The notes beneath the pieces were generated by a model. It was not told where the DNA came from, ran no database searches, and saw nothing but the letters and a program-made list of their open reading frames with translations. Position numbers and translations under genes: made by a program. This document shows positions 18,289 to 27,242 of a stretch of 64,000 nucleotides of DNA, in pieces. Each line of letters opens with the position of its first letter. The first letter of the stretch is position 1. The stretch is from CAYPGT01 sp964512985 (GTDB taxonomy: Bacteria; Cyanobacteriota; Vampirovibrionia; LMEP-6097). The stretch lies in assembly GCA_964512985.1 (NCBI GenBank), contig CAZELI010000007.1, forward strand, positions 11,482 through 75,481, given 5' to 3'.

Positions 18289-19606
18289 GATTAGCTAAAT
18301 ATAGTGGGTAGTAATGAACTTTTTTAACTTGATCAATATGATAATTTTTGGCACTGAGTATAACACTATAGGCGGGTTGATATTTATTGATATAAGATTT
18401 AAGGCTTTTAGCTTGAGTATTTGCTCCAGACTTGACCTCTATTGGAATAATGCCTGTATCTAAATCTTTTAAGAATTCCACCTCGGCTTCTCCTTCAGAC
18501 CAAGAATATAAATCCTCAAGCAAGGAAGTTCCATATTGTAATTCCTGTGCCACAAAATTTTCAGCATAATAACCTTTATAATTGCCATAATCCTGATCCC
18601 AGATATCTGGAATCTTTAGCGAACTCAGTGCGCCTAAAATACCAACATCGAACATAAATAATTTGAAGCGGTTTTCTTTCGTAAAAGCTGATAAAGGTTT
18701 AGAAGCCTGTTTTACTATTTTGACTTTGATGATTAAACCAGTAGCTTCTAGCCAATCAATCACTCCAACTAATCTAGAGTAGGCTTGGATACCTGGTATA
18801 ACACCCTTAAAGCTAAATTTAGGTGCTGAACTATCTTGCTCTTTTGCGAGTTGAGATGGAATATCTTTCCATAATCTTTCAATGTGCATGGAATTTTCTT
18901 TGCCACAATGTTTAGTCATATCATCAAGGTAGGTACTAATAATTTGTTTTTGTTTTTCTCTAGCTTTTTGAAACTTATTAAACAAGAGTGTTTCGGTAGA
19001 TGATGTGTAGTTCTCTACTACTTCTGGTAAGCCACCTATGATGAAATAGACTTTAAGAATCTCCCATAATTTATCATGAAGAGTTTCAGATATGGTTTGT
19101 GAGTGAAGATTAGATTCCAGGGCTTTTTTAAATTGATTTTTACCAACAGCTTCTAGAAACTCGCTGAAGCATAAGGGATACATATAAAGGTAATCTATCT
19201 TACCTACTGGGAAAGATACTGGGCTAAGTTTTAACCCAAGTAGTGATCCCGCTGCACAAATTGCCAGCTCAGGCATCTCTTCACAAAAATATTTTAAAGA
19301 AGTGAGCGCCTGAGGTACTGTTTGAATTTCATCAAAAATTAGTAGATCATGCTTAATGTTAATTTCAATACTTAACTCAAGAGAAAGTTCATTAAGTATA
19401 TTTATTGGATCAAGATTTTTGCTGAAAATTTTCTGTATATTAATTTGTTTTTCAAAGTTAATATAGTGAAAGTTTTTGAAATTTTCAGCTCCAAACTTTT
19501 TGAGGCTATATGTTTTTCCAACTTGACGAGCCCCTTTGATTATTAAAGGTTTACGATTTTTGGAGTTTTTCCATTCAAGTAAATTTTGCTCTATATCTCG
19601 ACGCAT
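18269..19606 (-). CDS. AAA ATPase of the AAA_14/DUF4143 type
   Basis: 445 residues. The N-terminal AAA domain has Walker A GARQVGKT (residues 25-32) and Walker B LLIFDEI (about 88-94). The C-terminal DUF4143-like region (KFSFKGVIPGIQAYSRLVG...YAENFVAQELQY...VEFLKDLDTGIIPIEVKSG) resembles a PD-(D/E)xK nuclease fold (E...E-V-K). Proteins of this family are common accessory genes of uncertain role. The gene stands alone and has a TACAAT box 9 nt before the ATG. Two other members of the broader class occur in the window at 32320 and 37322. Confidence 0.85.
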   Translation of the reverse strand: MRRDIEQNLLEWKNSKNRKPLIIKGARQVGKTYSLKKFGAENFKNFHYINFEKQINIQKIFSKNLDPINILNELSLELSIEINIKHDLLIFDEIQTVPQALTSLKYFCEEMPELAICAAGSLLGLKLSPVSFPVGKIDYLYMYPLCFSEFLEAVGKNQFKKALESNLHSQTISETLHDKLWEILKVYFIIGGLPEVVENYTSSTETLLFNKFQKAREKQKQIISTYLDDMTKHCGKENSMHIERLWKDIPSQLAKEQDSSAPKFSFKGVIPGIQAYSRLVGVIDWLEATGLIIKVKIVKQASKPLSAFTKENRFKLFMFDVGILGALSSLKIPDIWDQDYGNYKGYYAENFVAQELQYGTSLLEDLYSWSEGEAEVEFLKDLDTGIIPIEVKSGANTQAKSLKSYINKYQPAYSVILSAKNYHIDQVKKVHYYPLYLANLISHNS

Positions 19607-19615
19607 TGTAAGTTT

Positions 19616-19621
19616 ATTGTA
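19616..19621 (-). promoter_or_regulatory. -10 box (TACAAT) of the DUF4143 ATPase gene
   Basis: The box ends 9 nt before the ATG at 19606; no Shine-Dalgarno sequence is present. Confidence 0.4.
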
Positions 19622-19696
19622 CCACTTTTTGTCAAATTGGTAACTTTTTCGTAGTACTTTTTGTTGATTTTGATAATTTTTGCTACGACTTTTTAA

Positions 19697-20917
19697 CTAT
19701 CTCTTCGCTATCTGCTCTAAATAGCCTTGGTAATTGCGTTTTAGTTCTTCCATGCTATCACCACCAAACTTCTCTAAAAATGCCTTAGCAAGAACTATTG
19801 CCATCATGGCTTCTAGCACTACTCCAGCGGCAGGCACTACGCAAATATCAGAACGCTCGAAGTGAGATTCAGCGTTAGCTTTAGTTGCAAGGTCTATAGA
19901 ATCTAATTTAGAGATAAGGGTGGGTATGGGTTTGACACCGATGCGACAAGTGATAGGCATGCCGTTGGTCATACCACCTTCTGTGCCACCAAGATTATTA
20001 GTTGGACGTGAATAATGGAGAGGTTTATTCTTTTCGTCTCTGTATATTTGATCATGTACTTTAGAGCCGAGTATCTCTGCTACTTTATCGCCAATGCCCA
20101 CCTCTACTGATTTGACAGTATGAGTACTCATCATTGCTTGAGCTATAAGTCCGTCTATGCGTCTATCCCATTGGACATGGGAACCTAATCCTACAGGCAC
20201 TCCTAGAGCAAAGACCTCTATGAGACCACCAACAGTATCTCCCTTCTTGCGCACTGCATCAATGTAATCTTTAAACTTCTGGTCATCTTGCTTATAAATA
20301 CGTAGCTCAGATTCTTCGATTAGAGCTTTGCGTTGTTGGTATTCAGTAGCAGATGCATCTTGCCACCAGGTCTTGGCTTCTTCTGAGACTTCTAGCTCAC
20401 CGATTCTTAGTACATGAGAAAAGATCTCTATCCCAAATAATGAAAGTAATTTCTTGCAAACAGCTCCAGCTGCGACTCTTGAGGTAGTCTCGCGAGCTGA
20501 AGATCTTTCGAGTATATCTCTTACGTCTGGAGAATCGTACTTTAATGTACCGGCTAAATCTGCATGACCTGGTCTTACTTTGGAAATAAACTTATCATCT
20601 AATTGTTTCTTTACTTCAGGATCGTTTTCATCTATAGGGGCTGGAGACATAACATTAAGCCACTTCTGATGATCCTTGTTAATAAGTTTCATGGCTACTG
20701 GCGCGCCACCAAAAGTTCTGCCATGGCGTACCCCACCAGTGAAGATCACCTTATCAGTCTCAATCTTCATTCTGCCGCCACGTCCATAACCACCCTGACG
20801 ACGCTTAAGGTCTAGATCTATATCTTCAGCTAAAAGAGGCATATTCGCTGGAATACCTTCGAGGATAATATTCAACTCGGGTCCGTGTGATTCGCCGCTG
20901 GTTAAGAATCTCAGCAT
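19697..20917 (-). CDS. aroC: Chorismate synthase
   Basis: About 406 residues. It contains the family signatures LRFLTSGESHG (N-terminus), RRQGGYGRGGRM (about 37-48), RPGHADL (about 115), RSSARETTSRVAAGA (about 137) and GGMTNGMP (about 307). It makes chorismate, the branch point to aromatic amino acids and folate. A slightly longer frame starts at 20923, but a TAGAAT box sits directly in front of that codon. With the ATG at 20917 the box is 6 nt upstream and the N-terminus matches the family, so I prefer the shorter start. It is preceded by a palindromic repeat. Confidence 0.94.
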   Translation of the reverse strand: MLRFLTSGESHGPELNIILEGIPANMPLLAEDIDLDLKRRQGGYGRGGRMKIETDKVIFTGGVRHGRTFGGAPVAMKLINKDHQKWLNVMSPAPIDENDPEVKKQLDDKFISKVRPGHADLAGTLKYDSPDVRDILERSSARETTSRVAAGAVCKKLLSLFGIEIFSHVLRIGELEVSEEAKTWWQDASATEYQQRKALIEESELRIYKQDDQKFKDYIDAVRKKGDTVGGLIEVFALGVPVGLGSHVQWDRRIDGLIAQAMMSTHTVKSVEVGIGDKVAEILGSKVHDQIYRDEKNKPLHYSRPTNNLGGTEGGMTNGMPITCRIGVKPIPTLISKLDSIDLATKANAESHFERSDICVVPAAGVVLEAMMAIVLAKAFLEKFGGDSMEELKRNYQGYLEQIAKR

Positions 20918-20923
20918 GAGCAT

Positions 20924-20929
20924 ATTCTA
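20924..20929 (-). promoter_or_regulatory. -10 box (TAGAAT) of aroC, leaderless arrangement
   Basis: It lies exactly 6 nt before the preferred ATG at 20917 and thus helps decide the start. Confidence 0.55.
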
Positions 20930-20958
20930 TCATTTTACTCAGCTTAATATTTATGACT

Positions 20959-21000
20959 GGATCCTGACGTCGTACGCTTCGCGTACTCCTCAGGATGACG
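20959..21000. repeat. Family A palindromic repeat, copy 1 (intergenic)
   Basis: A 42-nt hairpin with nested arms: TCCTGA/TCAGGA outside and GTACGC/GCGTAC inside, with the GGAT...GATGACG ends shared with two other copies (26301 and 49341). It lies between aroC and the HTH gene upstream and could end transcription. Confidence 0.6.
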
Positions 21001-21002
21001 AA

Positions 21003-21845
21003 TTAAGATTTGACCCAGCGAAGCAAGTGTACCCACCCGGAGAGGAGTTTAGATCTATGTTCCAATGAGTCTTTAAGATTCATGGCTTCTTTAGTGCTTA
21101 AACTGCCACGCTTTAATTTTTGTTGAATATATTGGATACGTTTAGAATCATTCGCTATTTGTCTTTGGATATAGCTGAAACTAAACTGTCTACGTCTCAT
21201 CTTACGTGGACTAAGTCTATCTTGACGCCCCCTTTCTGGAGTTCTTTCAGGTTCTTCGATAATAGCAGCTTCTTTTTCTTCTTCAACATTAGTTTCTTCG
21301 AAATCTAGACTCTCATCTTCAGTAGACTCTATAACGGTGTCTAAAACATCGCTCTCTTCAGCAAGACGCATAGCCATGCTAGGTTCATCTTCAGCTTGGT
21401 GATCTTCTTCTAAATAACTACTAATATCGACAGCATGTTCTTCAGTATTTTCATATTCTAAGGCTACGGCTGCGATGGTTTCTTCAGGAACTTTAACTAC
21501 CTGTTCTTCAACTTGAGCAATAACTTGTTGATCTTCATCAGGCTTTTTGGTTTTGGTTTTTCTTGGGCTGGGTTTAGCTTTGATTTTTTCAACTTCTGGA
21601 GCTTGTTCTACTGGTGGAGGGGCCTTAGATGCCTCAAATAATTCTTTGATTTCTTTGTTTTTCTTACCACTAGCTCTTAAAGCCAGAACTTCTCTTACAG
21701 TAGTTACTGAGCTTTCACTAAGGTAGACACGCTTCTGAACTCTTTCAGTGACTATATCAAAATCCTTAATGAGCTTCTTGAGTAAAGCATCTGTGACTTT
21801 CAGCTTGGAAGCGAGTTCTTTTATACTAATTAGTTCGGAAGACAT
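21003..21845 (-). CDS. MerR-like HTH protein with long acidic linker
   Basis: 280 residues. Residues 1-75 look like a MerR-type winged HTH (SIKELASKLKVTDALLKKLI, then VTTVREVLALRASGKKNKEI). A Pro/Lys/Glu-rich, then strongly acidic, low-complexity linker (about 76-210) follows, with a basic helical C-terminus (ERGRQDRLSPRKMRRRQFSF on). It lies 26 nt downstream of the L28 gene, suggesting cotranscription with ribosomal protein genes. The target is unknown. Confidence 0.65.
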   Translation of the reverse strand: MSSELISIKELASKLKVTDALLKKLIKDFDIVTERVQKRVYLSESSVTTVREVLALRASGKKNKEIKELFEASKAPPPVEQAPEVEKIKAKPSPRKTKTKKPDEDQQVIAQVEEQVVKVPEETIAAVALEYENTEEHAVDISSYLEEDHQAEDEPSMAMRLAEESDVLDTVIESTEDESLDFEETNVEEEKEAAIIEEPERTPERGRQDRLSPRKMRRRQFSFSYIQRQIANDSKRIQYIQQKLKRGSLSTKEAMNLKDSLEHRSKLLSGWVHLLRWVKS

Positions 21846-21871
21846 GATTCTATCCTTATAGTATCAGACTT

Positions 21872-22147
21872 CTATACCCGAGCTTCTTTATTTCTTTGAG
21901 CGTTTAATCTTCTACGACTGCCTTTTTTTAATTGGGCACTTGAGATACCAGATTTAAGTTCTGGATAAGTCTTGATAGCTTTAGTGCTAACTTTCATTTT
22001 TTGTTTTACACCATCAATGATAGTTGTAATAGTTTGTAGATTAATTTCAAATCTTCTTTTAGCAGTTGGGTTAAAGTGAGATCTTAAGAATGAGTATCTC
22101 CAACCTTTACCTGCTTTTCTACCTGTTATTTCGCATTGTTTTGACAT
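21872..22147 (-). CDS. rpmB: Ribosomal protein L28
   Basis: 91 residues. The start MSKQCEITGRKAG and the basic segment with AKRRFEINLQ match bL28; the C-terminal basic region is also normal. Only one cysteine is seen in the N-terminal part, so this is a zinc-free version. It follows rpsR by 41 nt on the same strand, an order known from several bacteria. Confidence 0.9.
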   Translation of the reverse strand: MSKQCEITGRKAGKGWRYSFLRSHFNPTAKRRFEINLQTITTIIDGVKQKMKVSTKAIKTYPELKSGISSAQLKKGSRRRLNAQRNKEARV

Positions 22148-22188
22148 TTTGATTTACCTTAATTTACTAATATCTTGTTTGAGAAGTA

Positions 22189-22386
22189 CTAAGCCATCAT
22201 TAGACCTAAAGATCTAGCTTGTTTGACTGCTTTTTGCATTTTGCGTTGTTTCTTAGCATCTAGACCCGTTTGTTTGCGGCCCATGATCTTATGACTGCTA
22301 TCCGTAAAACTCTGTAAAAGAGGGATATTTTTATAAGTTATCTCCTCTAGTTCTGGGCTATTCTTCTTTCTATATTTCATATACAT
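22189..22386 (-). CDS. rpsR: Ribosomal protein S18
   Basis: 65 residues. The core EITYKNIPLLQSFTDSSHKI and then GRKQTGLDAKKQRKMQKAVK match bS18 (the family pattern I-D-Y-K-D...L..F...G-K-I...R-x-T-G...K-x-Q-R). Two nearby ATG codons are possible starts (22386 and 22380). A TAAAAT box lies about 12 nt upstream. Confidence 0.88.
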   Translation of the reverse strand: MYMKYRKKNSPELEEITYKNIPLLQSFTDSSHKIMGRKQTGLDAKKQRKMQKAVKQARSLGLMMA

Positions 22387-22489
22387 ACGCAGATCGCTAT
22401 TTTATCATGGAGGGATAAGAATTGTAGATATATATTATTTTTTAAGAAATTAAGGCAGTATATTACAGAAATCAGAAATTTATATGTAA

Positions 22490-22495
22490 TATAAT
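22490..22495 (+). promoter_or_regulatory. -10 box (TATAAT), leaderless promoter
   Basis: It ends exactly 6 nt before the ATG at 22502; no Shine-Dalgarno sequence is present. Confidence 0.65.
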
Positions 22496-22501
22496 ATTCC
22501 A

Positions 22502-23212
22502 ATGTTAGATTATCTTAGTCAATTAACATTGAATAGTTTAACGCCTAGATTAATAGAAAATGTAGAACGGCGGCTACGAAGAACAAATAAAGGTTATAAA
22601 ACAAGTCCCAAAGTATTCAGATCTTTTTTTAGGAAGCTATCTTTGGTTCCATCTTTTGTCCCCCAAGAAAGAACTAAAAAAGAAGATAAGTATTTTTGCC
22701 GAGCAGTTTTTGGAAAAAAGGAAGATTTAAAAGAACGGGTAGCCACTTTGAGCTTTGCAATTACTAATTACTTATTAGCAGTTTTTGCAGGCTTCGCAAA
22801 ATTGTTTGCAGATAAGGAATCTTTATTAGAAGGTTCTTCAAAACAAAAAGATAAGGGGAGAGTTTCAGCTGCCGAACATCAAGAACTAATGCAAACTCTT
22901 AAAGAGGTGGAATCAGAGCTTCCTACATTATATGAACAAGATCTTAAACCTATTAATGATATGCTGCTACATCTGCCTATATTAAATAACTATTTAAACC
23001 AAAAGCAACTTACCTCAGAAAACTTGAGAGAAGCTCGCTTTTATCAGGATAAGATTAATAAGAAGGATTCCTTTATAGAGAATCTAAGTTCAAGTTTAGC
23101 CAAAAGAGTACAAGATATGGATGGCATCCCTATTTTAGAACCAGTAAGAAAAATTATATTAGGATTAATTGATAAGATTGACAAGACTAGAGCTGCGAAA
23201 GCTGCTGCCTAA
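22502..23212 (+). CDS. Uncharacterised helical protein upstream of rsmI
   Basis: 236 residues, mostly helical, with a basic N-terminus (RLIENVERRLRRTNKGYKTS) and a charged C-terminal half. One hydrophobic stretch (about residues 82-102, LSFAITNYLLAVFAGFAKLF) may be a membrane-contacting helix. The family was not recognised. It precedes rsmI by 5 nt and is the first gene of that transcript. Confidence 0.6.
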   Translation: MLDYLSQLTLNSLTPRLIENVERRLRRTNKGYKTSPKVFRSFFRKLSLVPSFVPQERTKKEDKYFCRAVFGKKEDLKERVATLSFAITNYLLAVFAGFAKLFADKESLLEGSSKQKDKGRVSAAEHQELMQTLKEVESELPTLYEQDLKPINDMLLHLPILNNYLNQKQLTSENLREARFYQDKINKKDSFIENLSSSLAKRVQDMDGIPILEPVRKIILGLIDKIDKTRAAKAAA

Positions 23213-23217
23213 AATTA

Positions 23218-23907
23218 ATGTCTACGCTATATATTATTGCCACTCCGATAGGAAATCTTGAAGATATAACTTTAAGGGCTTTGCGTATCTTGAGGGAAGA
23301 AGTCACCACTATTTATTGTGAAGATACCAGAGTTACTAGTAAGTTATTGAATTACTACGAAATAAAAGACAAGAAGCTTACCAGTTTTAATAATGAGAAT
23401 GAAGGATCTAGAATCAAGGAAATCGAGCGACGTTTACTCGATGGTGAGAATATTGCGATTTGTAGTGATGCAGGGACACCTCTCATCTCAGATCCAGGAT
23501 TGGGTTTGATAAGTCAACTGACATCATTTCATATCGTCCCCATTCCAGGTGTATCTTCTCTCACGACTGCTCTTTCAGTCTGCCCGATTAATACCGAGAG
23601 ATTTATTTACGAAGGATTTTTGCCGCATAGTCCGCAGAAGCGCAGGCGTATTCTTAGAGATTGGACTGAAGAGACTAGACCGATAGTTTTATTTGAGAGT
23701 CCGCATCGTATTATAAAATGTCTTGAAGATATCAAGAATATTCTTGGAGAAGAGACACAAGTGTTTATCGCTCGTGAACTTACCAAGAAATTTGAACAAT
23801 GCTATTCAGGCTCTATAGTAGAAGTTCAACTTGAACTTCAAACACAATTCCCGAAAGAAGTACAAGGAGAGTTTGTATTAGTGATTAACTCCAAACCTTC
23901 TTCTTAA
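23218..23907 (+). CDS. rsmI: 16S rRNA (cytidine-1402 2'-O)-methyltransferase RsmI
   Basis: 229 residues. Motifs of the SAM-dependent tetrapyrrole-methylase fold are present: LYIIATPIGNLEDITLRAL (residues 4-22), EDTRVTSKLL (about 40), SDAGTPLISDPG (about 83-94) and PIGVS-type PIPGVSSLTTAL (about 104). These are diagnostic of RsmI, which methylates C1402 of 16S rRNA. The end overlaps by 23 nt the convergent gene on the other strand. Confidence 0.93.
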   Translation: MSTLYIIATPIGNLEDITLRALRILREEVTTIYCEDTRVTSKLLNYYEIKDKKLTSFNNENEGSRIKEIERRLLDGENIAICSDAGTPLISDPGLGLISQLTSFHIVPIPGVSSLTTALSVCPINTERFIYEGFLPHSPQKRRRILRDWTEETRPIVLFESPHRIIKCLEDIKNILGEETQVFIARELTKKFEQCYSGSIVEVQLELQTQFPKEVQGEFVLVINSKPSS

Positions 23908-25495
23908 AGCTCTGTGCTGTAACTGGACAGAACTTCTCAAGGTGTTTCTCAATTAAACTTAACCATTCTATACGTTTGCGGGAGCAAGGATGGGTTTTAG
24001 AACTATAGAAATCTCCCTTAGCTGCAGCGAAACAATGTGCAAAGAATAGTATTGGTAGAAAGCTTCGTAAATCTTCATGTAGATGCGAGCTTTCAAGAAG
24101 ATCCACATCTTGACCTTGAGACTTCAAGGTCATACTAGCTAAATATTTGGCTGCTACTTGAACTTGTTCTTTAGCGCTAAGTAAATATTTTTTGCTAGCA
24201 ATCACACTATACTCACGATATACGGTCTTAAGTACGTATTGTATTAAATCGGCTTGAGTTTTTTTCCAAAGTTGCGGACTCTCTATATAAAGATCAGAGC
24301 TTGGATGAAAAGCTAAAATAAAATTATTAGGATTGTTTATGGACTCATCTGTAGCCTTATCCCAACTTAGATAGTTCCAAGGGATAGCCACTTCTGGATG
24401 CTTATGCCAGCCGTTCTTGATCACTTCATGCATGCTATTAGTACCAGTATGTTTTCCACTAGAACTCTTCTCAGTGGCAAGCGCTGACCAAGAGCCACCT
24501 TCAAGATTAAGTAAGGCTTCTGGCAATAGTTCATAGTCTCCGCCAAGCATATTAAAAATAGTGCGCGCAGTCTGTCCAATAGAAGCTTCAATAATTTCTA
24601 CTCCTAATTCTGATTCTTTAGCTTGATCAAGTTTAGTGTGATTTAAGATGCTATCTATTAATGGTTTGCTGAGACTAAGTTCTATAGGTTTATTAATAGC
24701 TTGATAATCAGTCGCATAAGGTATGGCTACAACCCAACGCTCACCAAGTTTAACCTTATAAATCGGAGCTTCTAAATTATTAATGAATTGCTCGACTAGA
24801 TTGATTTCAGAAAGTATATTACGATTGGCATCTACTTGATAAACTTTGGCTGCAGAGAAATTTGCTGCCCTGGTTTCAGTTTCGACTAGTTGCCAACCGC
24901 TGAATCTACTTCTACGAGAGGCTTTGATGGCATTATTAGGTATGAGTATAACGGCTACTTCGTTCTTGTTTATGTCATGAGCTTTAATAGTTTCATCAAA
25001 CAGATGGATATTAGCGATACCTTCAGTGAAGTAAAAATGATCTACCGCTGTTTTACCATGGTAATGTTTGTGGAACTGATAAGAGGTGCGAGCTTCTAAA
25101 TAAGCTAGATTAGAGTTACCTAAGATTGTTTGTCCTGCGATGCCATGCGTTAATAAACTATTGAAATGTGTTACTGGACAGCCCGCAAATAAATTATTAT
25201 TGTGCTGAGTATATTCTTCATTAAAACATAAAAACCCATCTTCATGGAAATTAGTGTTCTTCATGACTTTAGGTAGTTTAAAAACGACCTTATTATTATT
25301 GGATATAGCTTGCTTCGTGCGAGCTAATAAATCATGAACCCCGGGATATTCCAGGTATACATCTTTTTCTAGTTCAGGTTTAGTTTCACCTTGATAAAAA
25401 TTACCAATACTCGAATAGAAAGACGAACTCTGTTTGGATGGAGTTGAGACTTCATTGTTATCCGCGATGGATTCTTGTGGAGATTCTATTGACAT
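23885..25495 (-). CDS. Unrecognised large protein downstream of the MNIO RiPP genes
   Basis: About 536 residues from the ATG at 25495 (MSIESPQESIADNNEV); a TTG at 25531 would add 12 residues but lies within a GGGCCC hairpin. The N-terminus is Ser/Glu-rich and looks disordered. No domain is recognised. Segments rich in His and aromatic residues (FHKHYHGKTAVDHFYFTEG, about residues 129-147) could bind metal. There is no signal peptide or membrane helix. It follows the DUF2063 gene on the same strand and may be a new component of the locus, but this rests only on position. Confidence 0.65.
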   Translation of the reverse strand: MSIESPQESIADNNEVSTPSKQSSSFYSSIGNFYQGETKPELEKDVYLEYPGVHDLLARTKQAISNNNKVVFKLPKVMKNTNFHEDGFLCFNEEYTQHNNNLFAGCPVTHFNSLLTHGIAGQTILGNSNLAYLEARTSYQFHKHYHGKTAVDHFYFTEGIANIHLFDETIKAHDINKNEVAVILIPNNAIKASRRSRFSGWQLVETETRAANFSAAKVYQVDANRNILSEINLVEQFINNLEAPIYKVKLGERWVVAIPYATDYQAINKPIELSLSKPLIDSILNHTKLDQAKESELGVEIIEASIGQTARTIFNMLGGDYELLPEALLNLEGGSWSALATEKSSSGKHTGTNSMHEVIKNGWHKHPEVAIPWNYLSWDKATDESINNPNNFILAFHPSSDLYIESPQLWKKTQADLIQYVLKTVYREYSVIASKKYLLSAKEQVQVAAKYLASMTLKSQGQDVDLLESSHLHEDLRSFLPILFFAHCFAAAKGDFYSSKTHPCSRKRIEWLSLIEKHLEKFCPVTAQSFKKKVWS

Positions 25496-25523
25496 CCAGT
25501 TGGTTTTTAATTTTTTAACTTGC

Positions 25524-25541
25524 GGGCCCAACTTTGGGCCC
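25524..25541. terminator. GGGCCC hairpin between the DUF2063 gene and its downstream gene
   Basis: Perfect 6-bp GGGCCC arms around a short AACTTT loop. On the minus strand it is followed by an A/T-rich run without a long U tract, so termination is uncertain. It may partly separate the two genes. Confidence 0.4.
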
Positions 25542-25553
25542 AGGCACCCATTT

Positions 25554-26285
25554 TTATTCTAACAGGATACCGATATTTTTCAATTCTTTTAGTAAAATTT
25601 CTATAGCTTCTATACCTAGCTCCATATTGAAACTGCTACAGAATTTTTCATGTATAGTTTTGCTATCAAGTTCCATCTCCAAGGACTTAATCACAAAGAG
25701 AGTCGCTTCTGATAATTTAAAGAATCTTGTCTTACATGATACAAGGTCACGATATAAAAATATGATCTCAGGCTCTTCTTCTATATCAGTACTGCGAATC
25801 TCTTCAATAGTATCTTCAGTAGTCTTCAAGTATTCAATAACTTGGGTGATTGGATATTTGAGTTCCAAGATTTTGTATACAGGAGTCAAACAATGAGCTT
25901 TGGGTTCTTGGTCAATCGCATTATGCAGTTCTAGATCAGTCCATTCATAGAGTGCTAGTTCTGATAAATAATTCGGATAATTATAGTTATCTGTAAAGTT
26001 TTTGCTAGCTAAGAATTCAGAAAAATCTCTAGCTTGATGATTATAGATTGGAGATTTACTAGGATAATTTGCAGAATATGACTCGATAATAGCCTCCCAG
26101 TTATCAGTAAGTATTTTGTAACAGTAAGGATAAATACTTTCTAGTAAAGCTTCAGCCCCACTAAGCACTAGGCTTTGATAGATACTAAGTTCATCTTGAG
26201 TTTTAGAATCTAGTACAGCAGAATTAACCTGTTTACCATATAGATAATTAAAAATCTCTTGTTGTATATCGTAGAGCGTTGTCAT
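25554..26285 (-). CDS. DUF2063-type partner protein of the MNIO enzyme (BufC-like)
   Basis: 243 residues. The N-terminal helices (TLYDIQQEIFNYLYG...GAEALLESIYPYCYKILT) and the segment NYPNYLSELALYEWTDLELH (about residues 102-121) match the DUF2063 pattern (yPyLaELAxlEW). These proteins accompany DUF692 enzymes and help recruit the precursor peptide. The C-terminal part (about 150-243) looks like a winged helix. It starts 3 nt after the DUF692 stop, so the two are translationally coupled. Confidence 0.82.
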   Translation of the reverse strand: MTTLYDIQQEIFNYLYGKQVNSAVLDSKTQDELSIYQSLVLSGAEALLESIYPYCYKILTDNWEAIIESYSANYPSKSPIYNHQARDFSEFLASKNFTDNYNYPNYLSELALYEWTDLELHNAIDQEPKAHCLTPVYKILELKYPITQVIEYLKTTEDTIEEIRSTDIEEEPEIIFLYRDLVSCKTRFFKLSEATLFVIKSLEMELDSKTIHEKFCSSFNMELGIEAIEILLKELKNIGILLE

Positions 26286-26288
26286 AGA

Positions 26289-27224
26289 TTAGTTAGTTGA
26301 GATTGCCAAGTGCTCTTGGCGGCTCGCGATGACGGTGATTGCTTTCAACTCCTCGACCAATTCATGAAACTCAGGAAAATTAGAATCGCGTTCAAGTAAG
26401 ATTGCATTTACAGTAGTACGCTTCAATAGTTCTTCTAGTATTGAATAAACTTCTTGTTTAATGCCCTCACCATGAGTATCAAGAATTTTTAGTTTCTTAC
26501 CACTGCGCGATTCATAGTCCTCTAAATGACCAGCGATATGTACTTGTACTACTCTATCTAAATCAAGCTCATCCAGAAATTGAACAGGATTGTAGAAACC
26601 ATGATTGGTAGCGTTTACATAAATATTATTTACGTCTAGCAAAATCCCACAATCAGCCTTCTTGGTGATTGCATTAATAAACTCAGCTTCACTCATCTCG
26701 GGTTCTATGAGAGTACTATAGAAGCTTGGGTTCTCTACCAGAAACGGTAACTGGAATTCATCTTGTAAGAATTTCACATTGTCACTAACAATATTCACCG
26801 TCTCTCTTGTGAACGGTAGAGGAATAAGGTCTTGCATATAGTAACCATTAATGCGGGTACATGATAGATGATCTGAAAACCATGGTGGATTAATCTTCGC
26901 GAATAACTTGTGCATTTCTTGGATAAGAAATTTGTCAAAGCAAGGAGTCCCTGCTGACTCTGGAGCAGTGCCGATACTAAGATTCACACCATGGGGTATT
27001 AGAGGTACTTTAGAATCTAGAATTTGTTTGAATTGCTTAGCCTTAATACCACCCAGAGCAATATAGTTCTCTGGCACTATTTCTAACCAATTAATAAGCC
27101 CTTCGTTCTGTGGACTTGAATAAAATTCTAGAGTTTCTTGTGTTAAAGATCTTCTCAGACCTAGTCCCAGACCGTAGTTTGTTAATAGTTGTTTGTTGAA
27201 AGACACTTGCTCTAATGATAGCAA
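26289..27224 (-). CDS. MNIO (DUF692) multinuclear iron-dependent oxidase, bufferin-type
   Basis: 311 residues with TIM-barrel motifs of the DUF692 family: HGVNLSIG (78-85), SDHLS (117-121), ENPSFY (164-169), DVNN (197-200), NHG (207-209), HIAGH (229-233), DTHG (249-252) and ERD (278-280). They supply the His, Glu, Asp and Asn ligands of the iron centre. Such enzymes modify cysteines of RiPP precursors, for example in bufferins. The start is probably TTG. The last 12-15 residues are encoded by a palindromic repeat (26301-26335), so the tail is acquired. It forms an operon with DUF2063. Confidence 0.9.
   Translation of the reverse strand: MLSLEQVSFNKQLLTNYGLGLGLRRSLTQETLEFYSSPQNEGLINWLEIVPENYIALGGIKAKQFKQILDSKVPLIPHGVNLSIGTAPESAGTPCFDKFLIQEMHKLFAKINPPWFSDHLSCTRINGYYMQDLIPLPFTRETVNIVSDNVKFLQDEFQLPFLVENPSFYSTLIEPEMSEAEFINAITKKADCGILLDVNNIYVNATNHGFYNPVQFLDELDLDRVVQVHIAGHLEDYESRSGKKLKILDTHGEGIKQEVYSILEELLKRTTVNAILLERDSNFPEFHELVEELKAITVIASRQEHLAISTN
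26301..26335. repeat. Family A palindromic repeat, copy 2 (encodes the DUF692 C-terminus)
   Basis: 35 nt with the ends GATTGC and CTCGCGATGACGG shared with copy 3 (GATTGC ... CTCGCAATGACGG) and an inner hairpin (TTGCCAA/TTGGCGG). The reading frame of the MNIO gene runs through it and stops 10 nt beyond. Confidence 0.6.
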
Positions 27225-27242
27225 AATTTAGTCTATTAAAAC

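Noticed and set aside
21003..21040. Similarity of the HTH gene 3' end to the family D repeat (CCCAGCGAAGC)
   Set aside because: Only about 11 bases agree and the rest differs, so I do not count it as a copy.
13202..25896. Several long antisense open frames (for example 14202-14537 opposite fliD and 25534-25896 opposite the DUF2063 gene)
   Set aside because: They lie opposite well-supported genes, have no ribosome site or promoter and give biased, low-complexity proteins.
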